64,000 bases of DNA from Akkermansia muciniphila. Its GTDB lineage: Bacteria > Verrucomicrobiota > Verrucomicrobiia > Verrucomicrobiales > Akkermansiaceae. Made by a program: the position numbers and the translations under genes. This document shows, one piece after another, positions 20,237-28,965 of the stretch. The notes below the pieces were generated by a model. The model was not told where the DNA came from and searched no databases. It was given only the letters and a program-made list of their open reading frames with translations. The stretch's first letter is position 1, and each line of letters starts with the position of its first letter. The DNA lies in NCBI RefSeq assembly GCF_018709685.1, contig NZ_JABDHQ010000013.1:1-64000 (forward strand). Reading direction: 5' to 3'.

Positions 20237-22198
20237 ATGATGTACTATTCCGCCAGCATGAATACACTGGATGAATCCCTGACGAATGCCGTTAAAGAGG
20301 GGAAGCTTTTGGAGTCTTCCCTGACCAATATCCGCCTTCTTCTGGCCGGAACCAAATCCCCCATTGCGCGGGAGGCCGTAGAAGAACTGGCTTCCGCCGG
20401 GGACTGGGAGGAACTGAATGACCGTTTTTACAAAACCCTGGCTTTCGGCACGGGAGGGTTGCGGGGCCGCACCATCGGCAATATCGTGACGAAGGCGGAG
20501 GAAGGGAACGGCGGCGTGAACGGCCGTCCGGAATACCCCTGCGTGGGCACCGCCTGCATGAACTATTTCAATGTGGGGCGCGCCATGCGCGGCCTGATCA
20601 TTTACGTGAAAAAGCATGTGGAAGCCACGGACCCGGGCAGGAAGCCCCGTCTGGTCATCGGCCATGACACCCGCCACTTCTCCCGCGACTTTGCGGAATT
20701 CTGCGCCAAAATCGGCACGGACCTGGGCTGTGACATCTATCTGTTTGACAGTCCCCGGGCCACCCCGGAAGTTTCCTTTGCCATCCGTGAACTGAACGCG
20801 GATTCCGGCGTGGTGCTTACCGCCAGCCACAACCCCTCCCATGACAACGGCTTCAAGGCCTACTTCAGCGACGGCTCCCAGCTTGTGCCTCCGCATGACA
20901 AGGCCGTGATTGCGGAAGTGAACTCCCTGACCTCTGAAGAATATGAACCGCTGCCGGAAAACCAGCGCGGCTCCCTCCATGTGCTGGGCGCCTCCTTTGA
21001 CCGCGTATACATGGACCGCCTGAAAAGCGTGCTGCTCCGTCCGGAACTCTTCAGCAAGGGCGGCGCCAAAATCGTTTACTCCAACCTGCACGGCACGGGC
21101 GGCCACATCATCGTGCCCCTGCTGAAGGAACTGGGCTGCAACGTGCAAACCGTGGCGGCGCAGGACGTGCAGGACGGCCGCTTCCCGACAGTGGCCTCCC
21201 CCAACCCGGAAAATCCGCCGGCCCTGGCGCTTGCCATTGAACAGGCGGACGCCTCCGGCGCGGACATCGTCATCGCCACGGACCCGGACGCGGACCGCAT
21301 GGGCGTGGCCGTGCGCGGGGAAGACGGAAAAATGCACCTGCTGACCGGCAACCAGATCGGCTCCCTGCTGGCATGGTACCGCTGCATGAGCATGTCTGAC
21401 CTGGGCATCATCAATGACTCCAACCGTTCCCGCGCCGTAATGGTGAAAACCTTTGTGACGACGGGCCTCCAGGACGCCATCGGCCATCACTTCGGCTATG
21501 AAGTGGTCAACGTGCTCACGGGCTTCAAGTACATCGCCCAGAAGCTGGGCAAATATGAGGAAGCCATTCCGGCAGAAAAGCGGAAAGATTACCGGAAGAT
21601 GAGTGAAGCGCAGACGCGCGCCCTGCGCCTGGAATACAGCCGCTACTTCGTCTTCGGCGGGGAGGAAAGCTACGGCTACCTGGCCCAGGACTTTGTGCGC
21701 GACAAGGACGCCAACTCCGCCGCCATCATCTTTGCGGAACTGGCGGCCTACGCGGAAAGCATCGGCAAGAGCCTGCTGGAACTGCTGCATGAACTCTTTG
21801 AAAAGTTCGGCATGTACTTGGAAATGGGCAAGTCCCTGGTCATGGAAGGCGCGGACGGCGCGGCAAAAATCGCCGCCCTGTCCGCCTCCTACTCCTCCAA
21901 CCCTCCCACGGAAGTGGACGGCGTGGCCGTCAGCGGCATCCGGGACTTCTCCAAGGGAGACATGGTGGATGCGGAAGGCGATCCCATCCCCGCAGAAAAG
22001 ATGATCTTTGTGGACCTGGCGGACGGGCGCAGCTTTGCGGTGCGCCCCTCCGGAACGGAACCCAAGATCAAATACTATCTCTTTGGCCACGGGAAACCGG
22101 GCGTTCCCGTGAAGGAAGCCCTGCCGTCCGTCCAGGCTTCCCTGGACTCTCTGTGGGCTGCTGTTGAGAAGGATGCCCGCGCCCGTTCCAACGGCTAA
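20237..22198 (+). CDS. Phosphoglucomutase/phosphomannomutase family enzyme
   Basis: A cytoplasmic alpha-D-phosphohexomutase of about 653 residues, longer than the usual 450-580. It carries all four family signatures: the phosphoserine loop TASHNPSHDNGFK (serine near residue 197), the metal-binding loop DPDADR, the sugar-binding GGEESYG and the phosphate-binding RPSGTEPKIK. The enzyme interconverts hexose 1- and 6-phosphates for glycan synthesis or glycogen turnover. Several starts are possible: 20174, 20237 (MMYYSASMN) and 20258 (MNTLDESL). 20237 is chosen because AAGAG lies just upstream. A terminator follows the stop. Confidence 0.92.
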   Translation: MMYYSASMNTLDESLTNAVKEGKLLESSLTNIRLLLAGTKSPIAREAVEELASAGDWEELNDRFYKTLAFGTGGLRGRTIGNIVTKAEEGNGGVNGRPEYPCVGTACMNYFNVGRAMRGLIIYVKKHVEATDPGRKPRLVIGHDTRHFSRDFAEFCAKIGTDLGCDIYLFDSPRATPEVSFAIRELNADSGVVLTASHNPSHDNGFKAYFSDGSQLVPPHDKAVIAEVNSLTSEEYEPLPENQRGSLHVLGASFDRVYMDRLKSVLLRPELFSKGGAKIVYSNLHGTGGHIIVPLLKELGCNVQTVAAQDVQDGRFPTVASPNPENPPALALAIEQADASGADIVIATDPDADRMGVAVRGEDGKMHLLTGNQIGSLLAWYRCMSMSDLGIINDSNRSRAVMVKTFVTTGLQDAIGHHFGYEVVNVLTGFKYIAQKLGKYEEAIPAEKRKDYRKMSEAQTRALRLEYSRYFVFGGEESYGYLAQDFVRDKDANSAAIIFAELAAYAESIGKSLLELLHELFEKFGMYLEMGKSLVMEGADGAAKIAALSASYSSNPPTEVDGVAVSGIRDFSKGDMVDAEGDPIPAEKMIFVDLADGRSFAVRPSGTEPKIKYYLFGHGKPGVPVKEALPSVQASLDSLWAAVEKDARARSNG

Positions 22199-22212
22199 AT
22201 GTTGTTGATTTC

Positions 22213-22257
22213 TTTCCCCCGTCTACCATGTAATGTGGACGGGGGAAATTTATTTTC
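22213..22257 (+). terminator. Terminator after the phosphohexomutase
   Basis: Eleven-base arms TTTCCCCCGTC (22213-22223) and GACGGGGGAAA (22238-22248) are followed by TTTATTTTC. It begins 15 bp past the stop at 22198. Confidence 0.85.
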
Positions 22258-22295
22258 TTGCCAAGGGGGCCGGAATTCCGCAGTTTATAATTCTT

Positions 22296-22841
22296 ATGAC
22301 ATTTGCGGTCCACAAAACTCTCTCCGTGGCCGGTGCCCTTTTGGCCGGCCTTCTTCTCTCCTCCTGTTCCTCCACCTCCCAGCAAGTCGAAGCCCCGGCC
22401 CGGCTCCCCGCCTACCACTTTGTGCCGGGAAAAACGGCCGTGCTGCACAATGGGAAAGCCATTCCCCCCAGGAACGCCCCGGCACAGGTAAAGCGCGCCA
22501 TTGCGGCCGCCAATTCCCTGGTTAACAAGCCCTACCGCCTGGGCGGCGGCCACAGGAAGCACTATGATTCCCACTATGACTGCTCCGGCAGCACCTCTTT
22601 TGTGCTGAAGGAAGCAGGGTTGCTCACCTCCACCCGCCACTCCAAGCTGTTCCTGAACTACGGGCAGAAAGGCGCCGGGGACTGGATCTCCGTCTATGCC
22701 AAGAACGGGCATGTCTTCATGGTCATCTGCGGCCTCCGGTTTGACACCACCGGAAGCGGCCGCCGCGGCGAAGGCCCCCGCTGGAGGGTGGACGGCCGCA
22801 ATGCCCGGAACTTCCTGGTGCGCCACCCCACGGGTCTCTGA
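22296..22841 (+). CDS. NlpC/P60-like lipoprotein
   Basis: About 181 residues from MTFAVHKTL; the frame is open to 22233 but that start would bury the signal peptide. A hydrophobic stretch ending LLLSSC (Cys24) is a lipobox. The rest resembles the NlpC/P60 papain-like fold: catalytic Cys96 in YDCSGSTSFVL and candidate His139 in NGHVFMV. Family members cut peptide cross-links or stems in peptidoglycan. The location just before ftsA and ftsZ fits a cell-wall role, but the divergence from textbook NlpC motifs (DCSG kept, histidine context altered) leaves the activity uncertain. Confidence 0.7.
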   Translation: MTFAVHKTLSVAGALLAGLLLSSCSSTSQQVEAPARLPAYHFVPGKTAVLHNGKAIPPRNAPAQVKRAIAAANSLVNKPYRLGGGHRKHYDSHYDCSGSTSFVLKEAGLLTSTRHSKLFLNYGQKGAGDWISVYAKNGHVFMVICGLRFDTTGSGRRGEGPRWRVDGRNARNFLVRHPTGL

Positions 22842-22956
22842 ACCGGGCCTGCGCAACGGAAAACCGCGTTTTTTGCGTATGTTCGCGCAGGCTTTCTTGA
22901 ACAATGGAAAGTAATGTGCTATCAGGTGCCAGGACGTTGATAGTTCCTTGACTTTC

Positions 22957-24168
22957 ATGGCTAAGACAAAAATTCACGTAGGGCTTGAGATAGGAACAAG
23001 CAAGACTTGCATGGTCGTGGGCGAAGTAAAGCCTGATGCGACCGTGACGATCATCGGCGTGGGTGAAGTTCCTAGCGAGGGAGTGGTCCGCGGCGAGATT
23101 GAAGACACCTCCAAGGTCATCCAGTGCATTTATGATGCCTGGAACATGGCCCAGGACCATGCGGACGTGGACATCATGACCGTCTACCTGTCCGTGACCG
23201 GGGCCCACATTGTGGGGCAGAACAACCGCGGCACCTTCCGCCTGCCTCCGGATGAAAGCATCATCTCCCAGGAGCACATGGATGAGGTGACGGAAATCGC
23301 CCGTGACATCGCCCTGGGGCCGGAACAATTCGTCCTGCACCGCGTGCCGGGCCTCTTCTCCGTGGACGGGCAGGAAAACCTGACCAACCCCGCCGGGCTG
23401 ACCGGCAGGACGCTGGACATAGACTGCCACATCATCCACGGCATCAAATCCCGCATCACCAACTCCTTCCGCTGCGTGCGGGAAGTGCCCCTGGACATTG
23501 CGGATGTGGTCTTCGCCCCCATCGCCACGGCCCAGTTCGTGCTCAACAGGCAGGTCAAGCAGGCGGGCGCCCTCCTCATTGACATGGGGGCGGGCACCAC
23601 GGACTACGTCCTTTACCTGGACGGCCAGCTGGTGGCCTCCGGCTGCGTGCCCCTGGGCGGCGACCATATTTCCAATGACATCACGCTGATGACCGGCATA
23701 CCGCTGGCGCAGGCGGAACTGCTCAAAAAGACGGAGGGGGACGCCAACAGCTTTTCCGGAAAGACCAATGAAATGGTGCGCGTGCGCGGGGAAGGGAACA
23801 TGAAGGACGCCGCCATTGAGCGCAACGTGCTGAATGAAATCATCCGCTCCCGCCTGCTGGAAATCTTTAACCTGGTCAAATCCTCCCTGCCCAAGGACAC
23901 CTTCAAGGGAAACCGCTGTCACGGCGTTTACCTGTGCGGGGGCGCCAGCCTGATGCGCGGCGTGGGGGAACTGGCCTCCCACGTGTTTGGCGTGGCGATC
24001 AGCCGCCCCACACTGGTCAAAAACGGCGCTCCTTCCTACCTGGATGACCCGCGTTACTGCACGGCCATAGGCCTGATACGGTATGCCCAGATTCTGGATG
24101 CCGAACTGCCGCAGCAGCGGAGCTGGCTGGGGCGCGTGCTGGGCCTCTTCGGCAGGAAGAACTCCTGA
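22957..24168 (+). CDS. ftsA: Cell division protein FtsA
   Basis: An actin-like ATPase of about 403 residues that tethers FtsZ to the membrane. It starts MAKTKIHVGLEIGTSKTCM, the first phosphate-binding loop. The SHS2-type insertion region follows, then the second phosphate motif LIDMGAGTTDYVLY, the adenosine motif VYLCGGASLMRG and a C-terminal basic amphipathic tail SWLGRVLGLFGRK suited to membrane binding. The start at 22957 is preferred over 22948 because the family begins directly before KIHVGLEIG. It lies 26 bp before ftsZ, an arrangement found in most bacteria. Confidence 0.93.
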   Translation: MAKTKIHVGLEIGTSKTCMVVGEVKPDATVTIIGVGEVPSEGVVRGEIEDTSKVIQCIYDAWNMAQDHADVDIMTVYLSVTGAHIVGQNNRGTFRLPPDESIISQEHMDEVTEIARDIALGPEQFVLHRVPGLFSVDGQENLTNPAGLTGRTLDIDCHIIHGIKSRITNSFRCVREVPLDIADVVFAPIATAQFVLNRQVKQAGALLIDMGAGTTDYVLYLDGQLVASGCVPLGGDHISNDITLMTGIPLAQAELLKKTEGDANSFSGKTNEMVRVRGEGNMKDAAIERNVLNEIIRSRLLEIFNLVKSSLPKDTFKGNRCHGVYLCGGASLMRGVGELASHVFGVAISRPTLVKNGAPSYLDDPRYCTAIGLIRYAQILDAELPQQRSWLGRVLGLFGRKNS

Positions 24169-24194
24169 TCAATCTCCACCCCAATCAAAAAACC

Positions 24195-25655
24195 ATGCTG
24201 GACTTTTCTCCCCAGGCCCCGTCCGGACTATCCGGAAAAATCTGCCTGTGCGGCATCGGCTCCGCAGGAACCAAGGTGATGGAGGAAGCATTGCTGCTGG
24301 CTCCGCAGGAGGCTTCCGTGTGCGCCATGAACCTGGACGCCCGCCTGCTGAACGCCTCCGCCGTTCCGTGCAAGGTCCATCTGGGGGCCAGACTGACCCG
24401 GGGGCTGGGTTCCGGCGGGGATGCCTCCGTAGGGGCGCAGGCTGCCTGTGAAAGTGAATCATCCATCCTCCGCGCGCTGGAAGGCAGCGCGCTGACCGTC
24501 CTTGCTGCCGGGCTGGGAGGCGGAACGGGGTCCGGCGTGGCGCCGGAAGTGGCGCGGCTGGCCAAGGAGCAGGGCTCCTACGTCGTCAGCGTCGTCATCC
24601 GCCCCTTCCGGTTTGAAGGGGACAGGCGCGCCGCCCAGGCGGATGAAGCCCTGTCCCGGCTGGCCTTGTATTCCGACATGGTCCTGCGGTTTGACAATGA
24701 CGCCATGGAAAACCTCATTGACCCTGACAAGGGAGTGCTGGAAGCCTTTTCCGTGGTCAATGCCCTCATAGCCCGCGCCGTGCTCATCGTGCCGTCCCTG
24801 CTGAACTCTTCCGGAAGCCTGCTCCGCGTGGGCCTGGATGACCTGCTCCGCGTAGCCGGAACGGGGAAGGGAATTTGCTCCTTCGGCGTAGGGGAAGCGT
24901 CCTCGGACGCTTCCACGGCGGACATGCTGGACCAGGTCCGGCACTCTCCCCTTTTCCTGGAAAAACGTCTGGGGGAAGTGGATGACGTTCTGGTGCTGGT
25001 GCGCGGCGGCAGTTCCCTGACCCTGCATCGCCTGGAAGCCCTGGCGGGCGGAGTGGCGGAAATCCTGGGGAATGGAGTGCGCCTCCATATCGGCGCCTCC
25101 GTGGCTGAACAGCCGGAAGACCGCCTGTCCCTGACCGTGCTGGGCGTGGTGCCCGCAGAGGAACCGGCGGCTTCTCCCGCGCCTGCTCCCGTTCCCCGTC
25201 AGGAACCAGCGGCTCCGGCGGTGCTTGTACCGGAAGAAGAACCTTTTATCGGAGCGGGGAAAACCCTCATTCAGCCTGTTGCTCCTGTCGCCGCCCCTGA
25301 ACCGGAATGGCGTCCGGAGCCGGAACCTCCCGTTTCCCCCGTCGTCAGGAGGGATGACCGTGAACTGGAAGAAGAGCTGGTGCCCGTCCGGCCTGTGCCG
25401 ACCGTGCCGGACGCGGAGGAAACGCCTTCGGAATCTGCTCCTGTTGCGGAAGCATCCGGAGCGGATGAGGAGCCGGAAGAAGAACTGCTCCCTGTTCCGG
25501 ACATCAAGGCGCTGGAAGAAGGCACTCCTCCGGACGAAGGAGAGGAAGAACGCGCGGGACACGGACTGTTTGCGCGGGTGCGCCCCCTCATTCTGGACGG
25601 GGAAGACCTGGACCTGCCTCCGGCGCTGCGGAAAAAGAAACCGGAGCCGAGCTAA
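24195..25655 (+). CDS. ftsZ: Cell division protein FtsZ
   Basis: The tubulin-like GTPase of the division ring. The 486 residues are longer than usual (about 380). The GTPase core keeps the GTP loop CGIGSAGTKVME near the N terminus and the tubulin signature GGGTGSG at 108-114, but is otherwise divergent. From about residue 325 comes a long proline- and glutamate-rich linker. The end, DLDLPPALRKKK, matches the conserved C-terminal peptide by which FtsZ binds FtsA. That match, plus the ftsA neighbour, settles the identity. The stop and the next start share one base (TAATG). Confidence 0.92.
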   Translation: MLDFSPQAPSGLSGKICLCGIGSAGTKVMEEALLLAPQEASVCAMNLDARLLNASAVPCKVHLGARLTRGLGSGGDASVGAQAACESESSILRALEGSALTVLAAGLGGGTGSGVAPEVARLAKEQGSYVVSVVIRPFRFEGDRRAAQADEALSRLALYSDMVLRFDNDAMENLIDPDKGVLEAFSVVNALIARAVLIVPSLLNSSGSLLRVGLDDLLRVAGTGKGICSFGVGEASSDASTADMLDQVRHSPLFLEKRLGEVDDVLVLVRGGSSLTLHRLEALAGGVAEILGNGVRLHIGASVAEQPEDRLSLTVLGVVPAEEPAASPAPAPVPRQEPAAPAVLVPEEEPFIGAGKTLIQPVAPVAAPEPEWRPEPEPPVSPVVRRDDRELEEELVPVRPVPTVPDAEETPSESAPVAEASGADEEPEEELLPVPDIKALEEGTPPDEGEEERAGHGLFARVRPLILDGEDLDLPPALRKKKPEPS

Positions 25656-27070
25656 TGCCCTCCCCCCGTACGTCCACGGTGTGGTTTTGGGCGCTGGTTG
25701 CCGCCGCCCTTTTGTATGTGGCTTTGGTCAGTTGGTGGAGTCCCTTTACTTCTGACACGTACCATCATGCCCTGACGGGCATGGAGCACCGTTTCTCCTT
25801 CAGCCTGGTCTGGGAACGCTGTGCGGCGTCCTACATGACCTGGAACCCCAGAATTGGGGAATACCTGGCGTTTGCCGTGGCTACGGCGGGCAAATGGCTC
25901 TTCCTTTTGCTCAACCCCTTTGTGCAGGTCGGCCTTGCGCTGATGATGTTTTATCTGGCCGCCGGGCGCAGGGTGGACCCCCGTTCCTGGCCGGACGTGC
26001 GGCTCTTCGGATTGGCTCTGCTCCTGCTCTTCACCTGTACGGCCCGGCCCGGCGTCACCATTTACTGGCTCTCCGGGGCCACCAACTATTCCTGGGCTGC
26101 CGCTCTCTGGCTGGGCTTCCTGTGCCTGTACCGCGGCCTGCTGGAAAAAGGGGAAAACGGAATAAAAGGAGAACGCGGGAAAAACGGCTGGGGAAAATGG
26201 CCCGCTGTGCTGGCGCTGGGTTTCCTGGCGGGCATGACCAATGAAAACAACATTCCGGGCACCTGGCTCCTGCTGGGGGCCTTGTTCGTCTTCGTCCGCC
26301 TGGTCCGGAAAAGAAAACTTCCGCTGTGGTCTTATGCGGGGTTGGCGGCGCAGGTGGCGGGTTCCCTGTGCATGCTGCTGGCTCCCGGCGTTTCCGCCCG
26401 GATGAACTCCGTCACGCCCGGCTGCGCGGAACCGCTCTCCGGCGTGTGGGACAGGCTGGAAGCCGTTCCCGCGCTTCTGCTCCGGATGCATGAATACCTG
26501 GCCCTGCCTCTGCTGCTGGGCGCGGCTGCCGCCTGGGTACTCTGGAAATGTTTCCGCAGGGACCGGAACTCCCTCCGTCCATGGAAAATTCAGGTTGGAA
26601 CGGCTGCGGCATACATTTTGACGGCATACGCCATGGCTCTCTCTTTTGCCGCTGCCGTTGTTCCGGCAGACCATGCCATGTTCTCCGCTACCCTGCTGTT
26701 CGGCATCGGGGTGCTGGTTCTCCTTCACGCCTGGTACGGCATCCCCTGCGCCGTGCCGCGGCCCCGTATCTTTACAGCCATTTTTCTCGTCCTATCCGGA
26801 CTGTGTGTTCTTTCCACCCTTCACGACCATCTGCTCCTGTTCCGCCAGCATGAAAAGCGCGTCCGCCTGATTCTGGAGCAGAAAAAGGCGGGCGTTCTGG
26901 AAGTCGTTGTTCCGTCCCTGGAGCCCCCCTCCTCCTGGTGCTCCTTCATCTTCTGGGTGGACCTGTCCCAAAACCCGGATGACTACGTCAACCGTGGCGC
27001 CGCCATGTATTATGGGATTAAGAATATCCGCACATTTCATGCAGGATGTGACGGGAAATCTCTTCCATAA
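25655..27070 (+). CDS. Polytopic membrane protein (DUF6056-like)
   Basis: A 471-residue protein with about ten to eleven hydrophobic helices. It resembles the DUF6056 family of uncharacterised membrane proteins with a glycosyltransferase-C-like layout: WWSPFTSDTYHHALTG after helix 1, and WLSGATNYSWA and GMTNENNIPGTW in later loops. The function is unknown; a lipid-linked sugar transferase is only a guess. Its ATG overlaps the ftsZ stop (TAATG), so it is translationally coupled to the division genes, which is an unusual partner. The gene ends 16 bp before the first, degenerate, CRISPR repeat. Confidence 0.75.
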   Translation: MPSPRTSTVWFWALVAAALLYVALVSWWSPFTSDTYHHALTGMEHRFSFSLVWERCAASYMTWNPRIGEYLAFAVATAGKWLFLLLNPFVQVGLALMMFYLAAGRRVDPRSWPDVRLFGLALLLLFTCTARPGVTIYWLSGATNYSWAAALWLGFLCLYRGLLEKGENGIKGERGKNGWGKWPAVLALGFLAGMTNENNIPGTWLLLGALFVFVRLVRKRKLPLWSYAGLAAQVAGSLCMLLAPGVSARMNSVTPGCAEPLSGVWDRLEAVPALLLRMHEYLALPLLLGAAAAWVLWKCFRRDRNSLRPWKIQVGTAAAYILTAYAMALSFAAAVVPADHAMFSATLLFGIGVLVLLHAWYGIPCAVPRPRIFTAIFLVLSGLCVLSTLHDHLLLFRQHEKRVRLILEQKKAGVLEVVVPSLEPPSSWCSFIFWVDLSQNPDDYVNRGAAMYYGIKNIRTFHAGCDGKSLP

Positions 27071-27086
27071 AATTGACGGACGATTC

Positions 27087-28656
27087 ATTCCAATCTGTGC
27101 ATCCCGTGTGGGATGCGACGCATGGGCGCGGTGATCCTCATCCGGGAGAACAGGTTTCAATCCACGCATCCCGTGTGGGATGCGACCCGGGAAAAATTCC
27201 CGCACATTTTCAATCTGTAAGTTTCAATCCACGCATCCCGTGTGGGATGCGACCATGGTTGTTTTCCGTGGCTGCGGAGCTTACAAGGTTTCAATCCACG
27301 CATCCCGTGTGGGATGCGACCTCCCACGGCGGGAGAAGCGGCAGGCGCCCAGGCGTTTCAATCCACGCATCCCGTGTGGGATGCGACCGTTCTAGGCCCC
27401 TTCTAGCGTGCCAAAAATCGGGTTTCAATCCACGCATCCCGTGTGGGATGCGACCGCCGCATTTTACCTTGTGTCTGAATGGGTTGCGTTTCAATCCACG
27501 CATCCCGTGTGGGATGCGACGTTAAAAATGCAAAGTGATGCACCTAAACGCATAGTTTCAATCCACGCATCCCGTGTGGGATGCGACCGAGATAACCACG
27601 TTCCTGCGGGGAGCGGTCCTCGTTTCAATCCACGCATCCCGTGTGGGATGCGACCTGTGCCGGGGATGCTGTAAATCCTGCGGATGGGTTTCAATCCACG
27701 CATCCCGTGTGGGATGCGACGCTATTCAAGTGCAGGAATTGCGCTCATTAGAAAGTTTCAATCCACGCATCCCGTGTGGGATGCGACATCAGCGCCATCG
27801 TGCCATCCGCCAGCACAAAGGTTTCAATCCACGCATCCCGTGTGGGATGCGACCGTGCATTAAGGTAGAGGCATTTGCCCCTACAGTGTTTCAATCCACG
27901 CATCCCGTGTGGGATGCGACTGACGGGGTAGACCGCCGTAATGGTGGACGTGGAGTTTCAATCCACGCATCCCGTGTGGGATGCGACCGTTCACGAGCCT
28001 GGCGCTGGCCAAGCTGGCGGCGTTTCAATCCACGCATCCCGTGTGGGATGCGACTCCAAAACGGGGTGGAAAGTTGGGCCATGCTCTGGTTTCAATCCAC
28101 GCATCCCGTGTGGGATGCGACTTTGAAACTAATCCAAAGCCAATGTACGACCGTGGTTTCAATCCACGCATCCCGTGTGGGATGCGACCAGGCGTACTTA
28201 AAAAGATCAGTATTGATCATATGTTTCAATCCACGCATCCCGTGTGGGATGCGACTCCCCGGCTAAAGCTCTTTTTTCAAACAACAACAGTTTCAATCCA
28301 CGCATCCCGTGTGGGATGCGACCCTCCGGGATGACCTCAACCACAGGGAATTTGATGTTTCAATCCACGCATCCCGTGTGGGATGCGACGAAGACGTTCA
28401 CGATTGACGCCCCCGGCGTGGCGGTTTCAATCCACGCATCCCGTGTGGGATGCGACCGGACCTGATGACGCGGCCGAGTGGTGGCAGGGGTTTCAATCCA
28501 CGCATCCCGTGTGGGATGCGACACAATCTTACATTGGTGCAAGAGACTCGCATGGAGTTTCAATCCACGCATCCCGTGTGGGATGCGACGGATAGGTCAT
28601 TTCAAAATCAGGGTAGAAAATTTGTTTCAATCCACGCATCCCGTGTGGGATGCGAC
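27087..28656 (-). CRISPR. CRISPR array, type I-C-like repeat, 24 repeats, no cas genes
   Basis: There are 23 identical 33-bp repeats plus one degenerate copy at 27087-27119, giving 23 spacers of 33 or 34 bp. Intact copies begin at 27154, 27221, 27288 and so on, the last at 28624. Read on the minus strand each repeat starts GTCGCATCCC, has the palindromic core GCATCCCgtgtGGGATGC on the complementary strand and ends GTGGATTGAAAC, the signature of type I-C repeats. The degenerate copy carries its changes at the GATTGAAAC end (5 of 33 positions), as expected for the leader-distal end. Transcription is therefore inferred to run right to left from a leader at about 28657-28965. No cas gene lies beside it. 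Confidence 0.97.
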
Positions 28657-28965
28657 GGCTTGGAAGTTAACAGTTGATGGTTAGAGGTGCAGTTGCCGTT
28701 TTCCGCCAACCTGTTTGCCATGCTGTTATTTTCAAGTCCGTAGTTTTTATTCCAATGATGTCAATGTACGTTAACCAAGGCTTTATGCAGATCGCCGGTC
28801 TCCCGGGAATTTTCTGTGAGCTTGGGGTTGGCGCAAGCAGGGGGAAGGAGGCAGCATTCGCCCTCATTTGCCTGCTGGCCGCGTCAGGTTCAAGTTTATC
28901 CGGAATGGCTGAAGGAATCCAGTTTCCTTTCCCGTCTGGAGTTGGTGCCGCGTAGATTCCGGTTT
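28657..28965 (-). promoter_or_regulatory. Putative CRISPR leader
   Basis: About 310 bp between the leader-proximal repeat and the metallophosphoesterase stop, more AT-rich near the array than the flanking genes. On the minus strand a perfect TTGACA (28764-28759) lies about 100 bp before the first repeat. No good -10 box at 16-18 bp was found, so the promoter is tentative. Short open frames exist on both strands but look accidental. Confidence 0.45.

Noticed and set aside
27073-28677. Many short open frames inside the CRISPR array
   Set aside because: They consist of translated repeats (FQSTHPVWDAT, FNPRIPCGMR) and carry no start or family signal.
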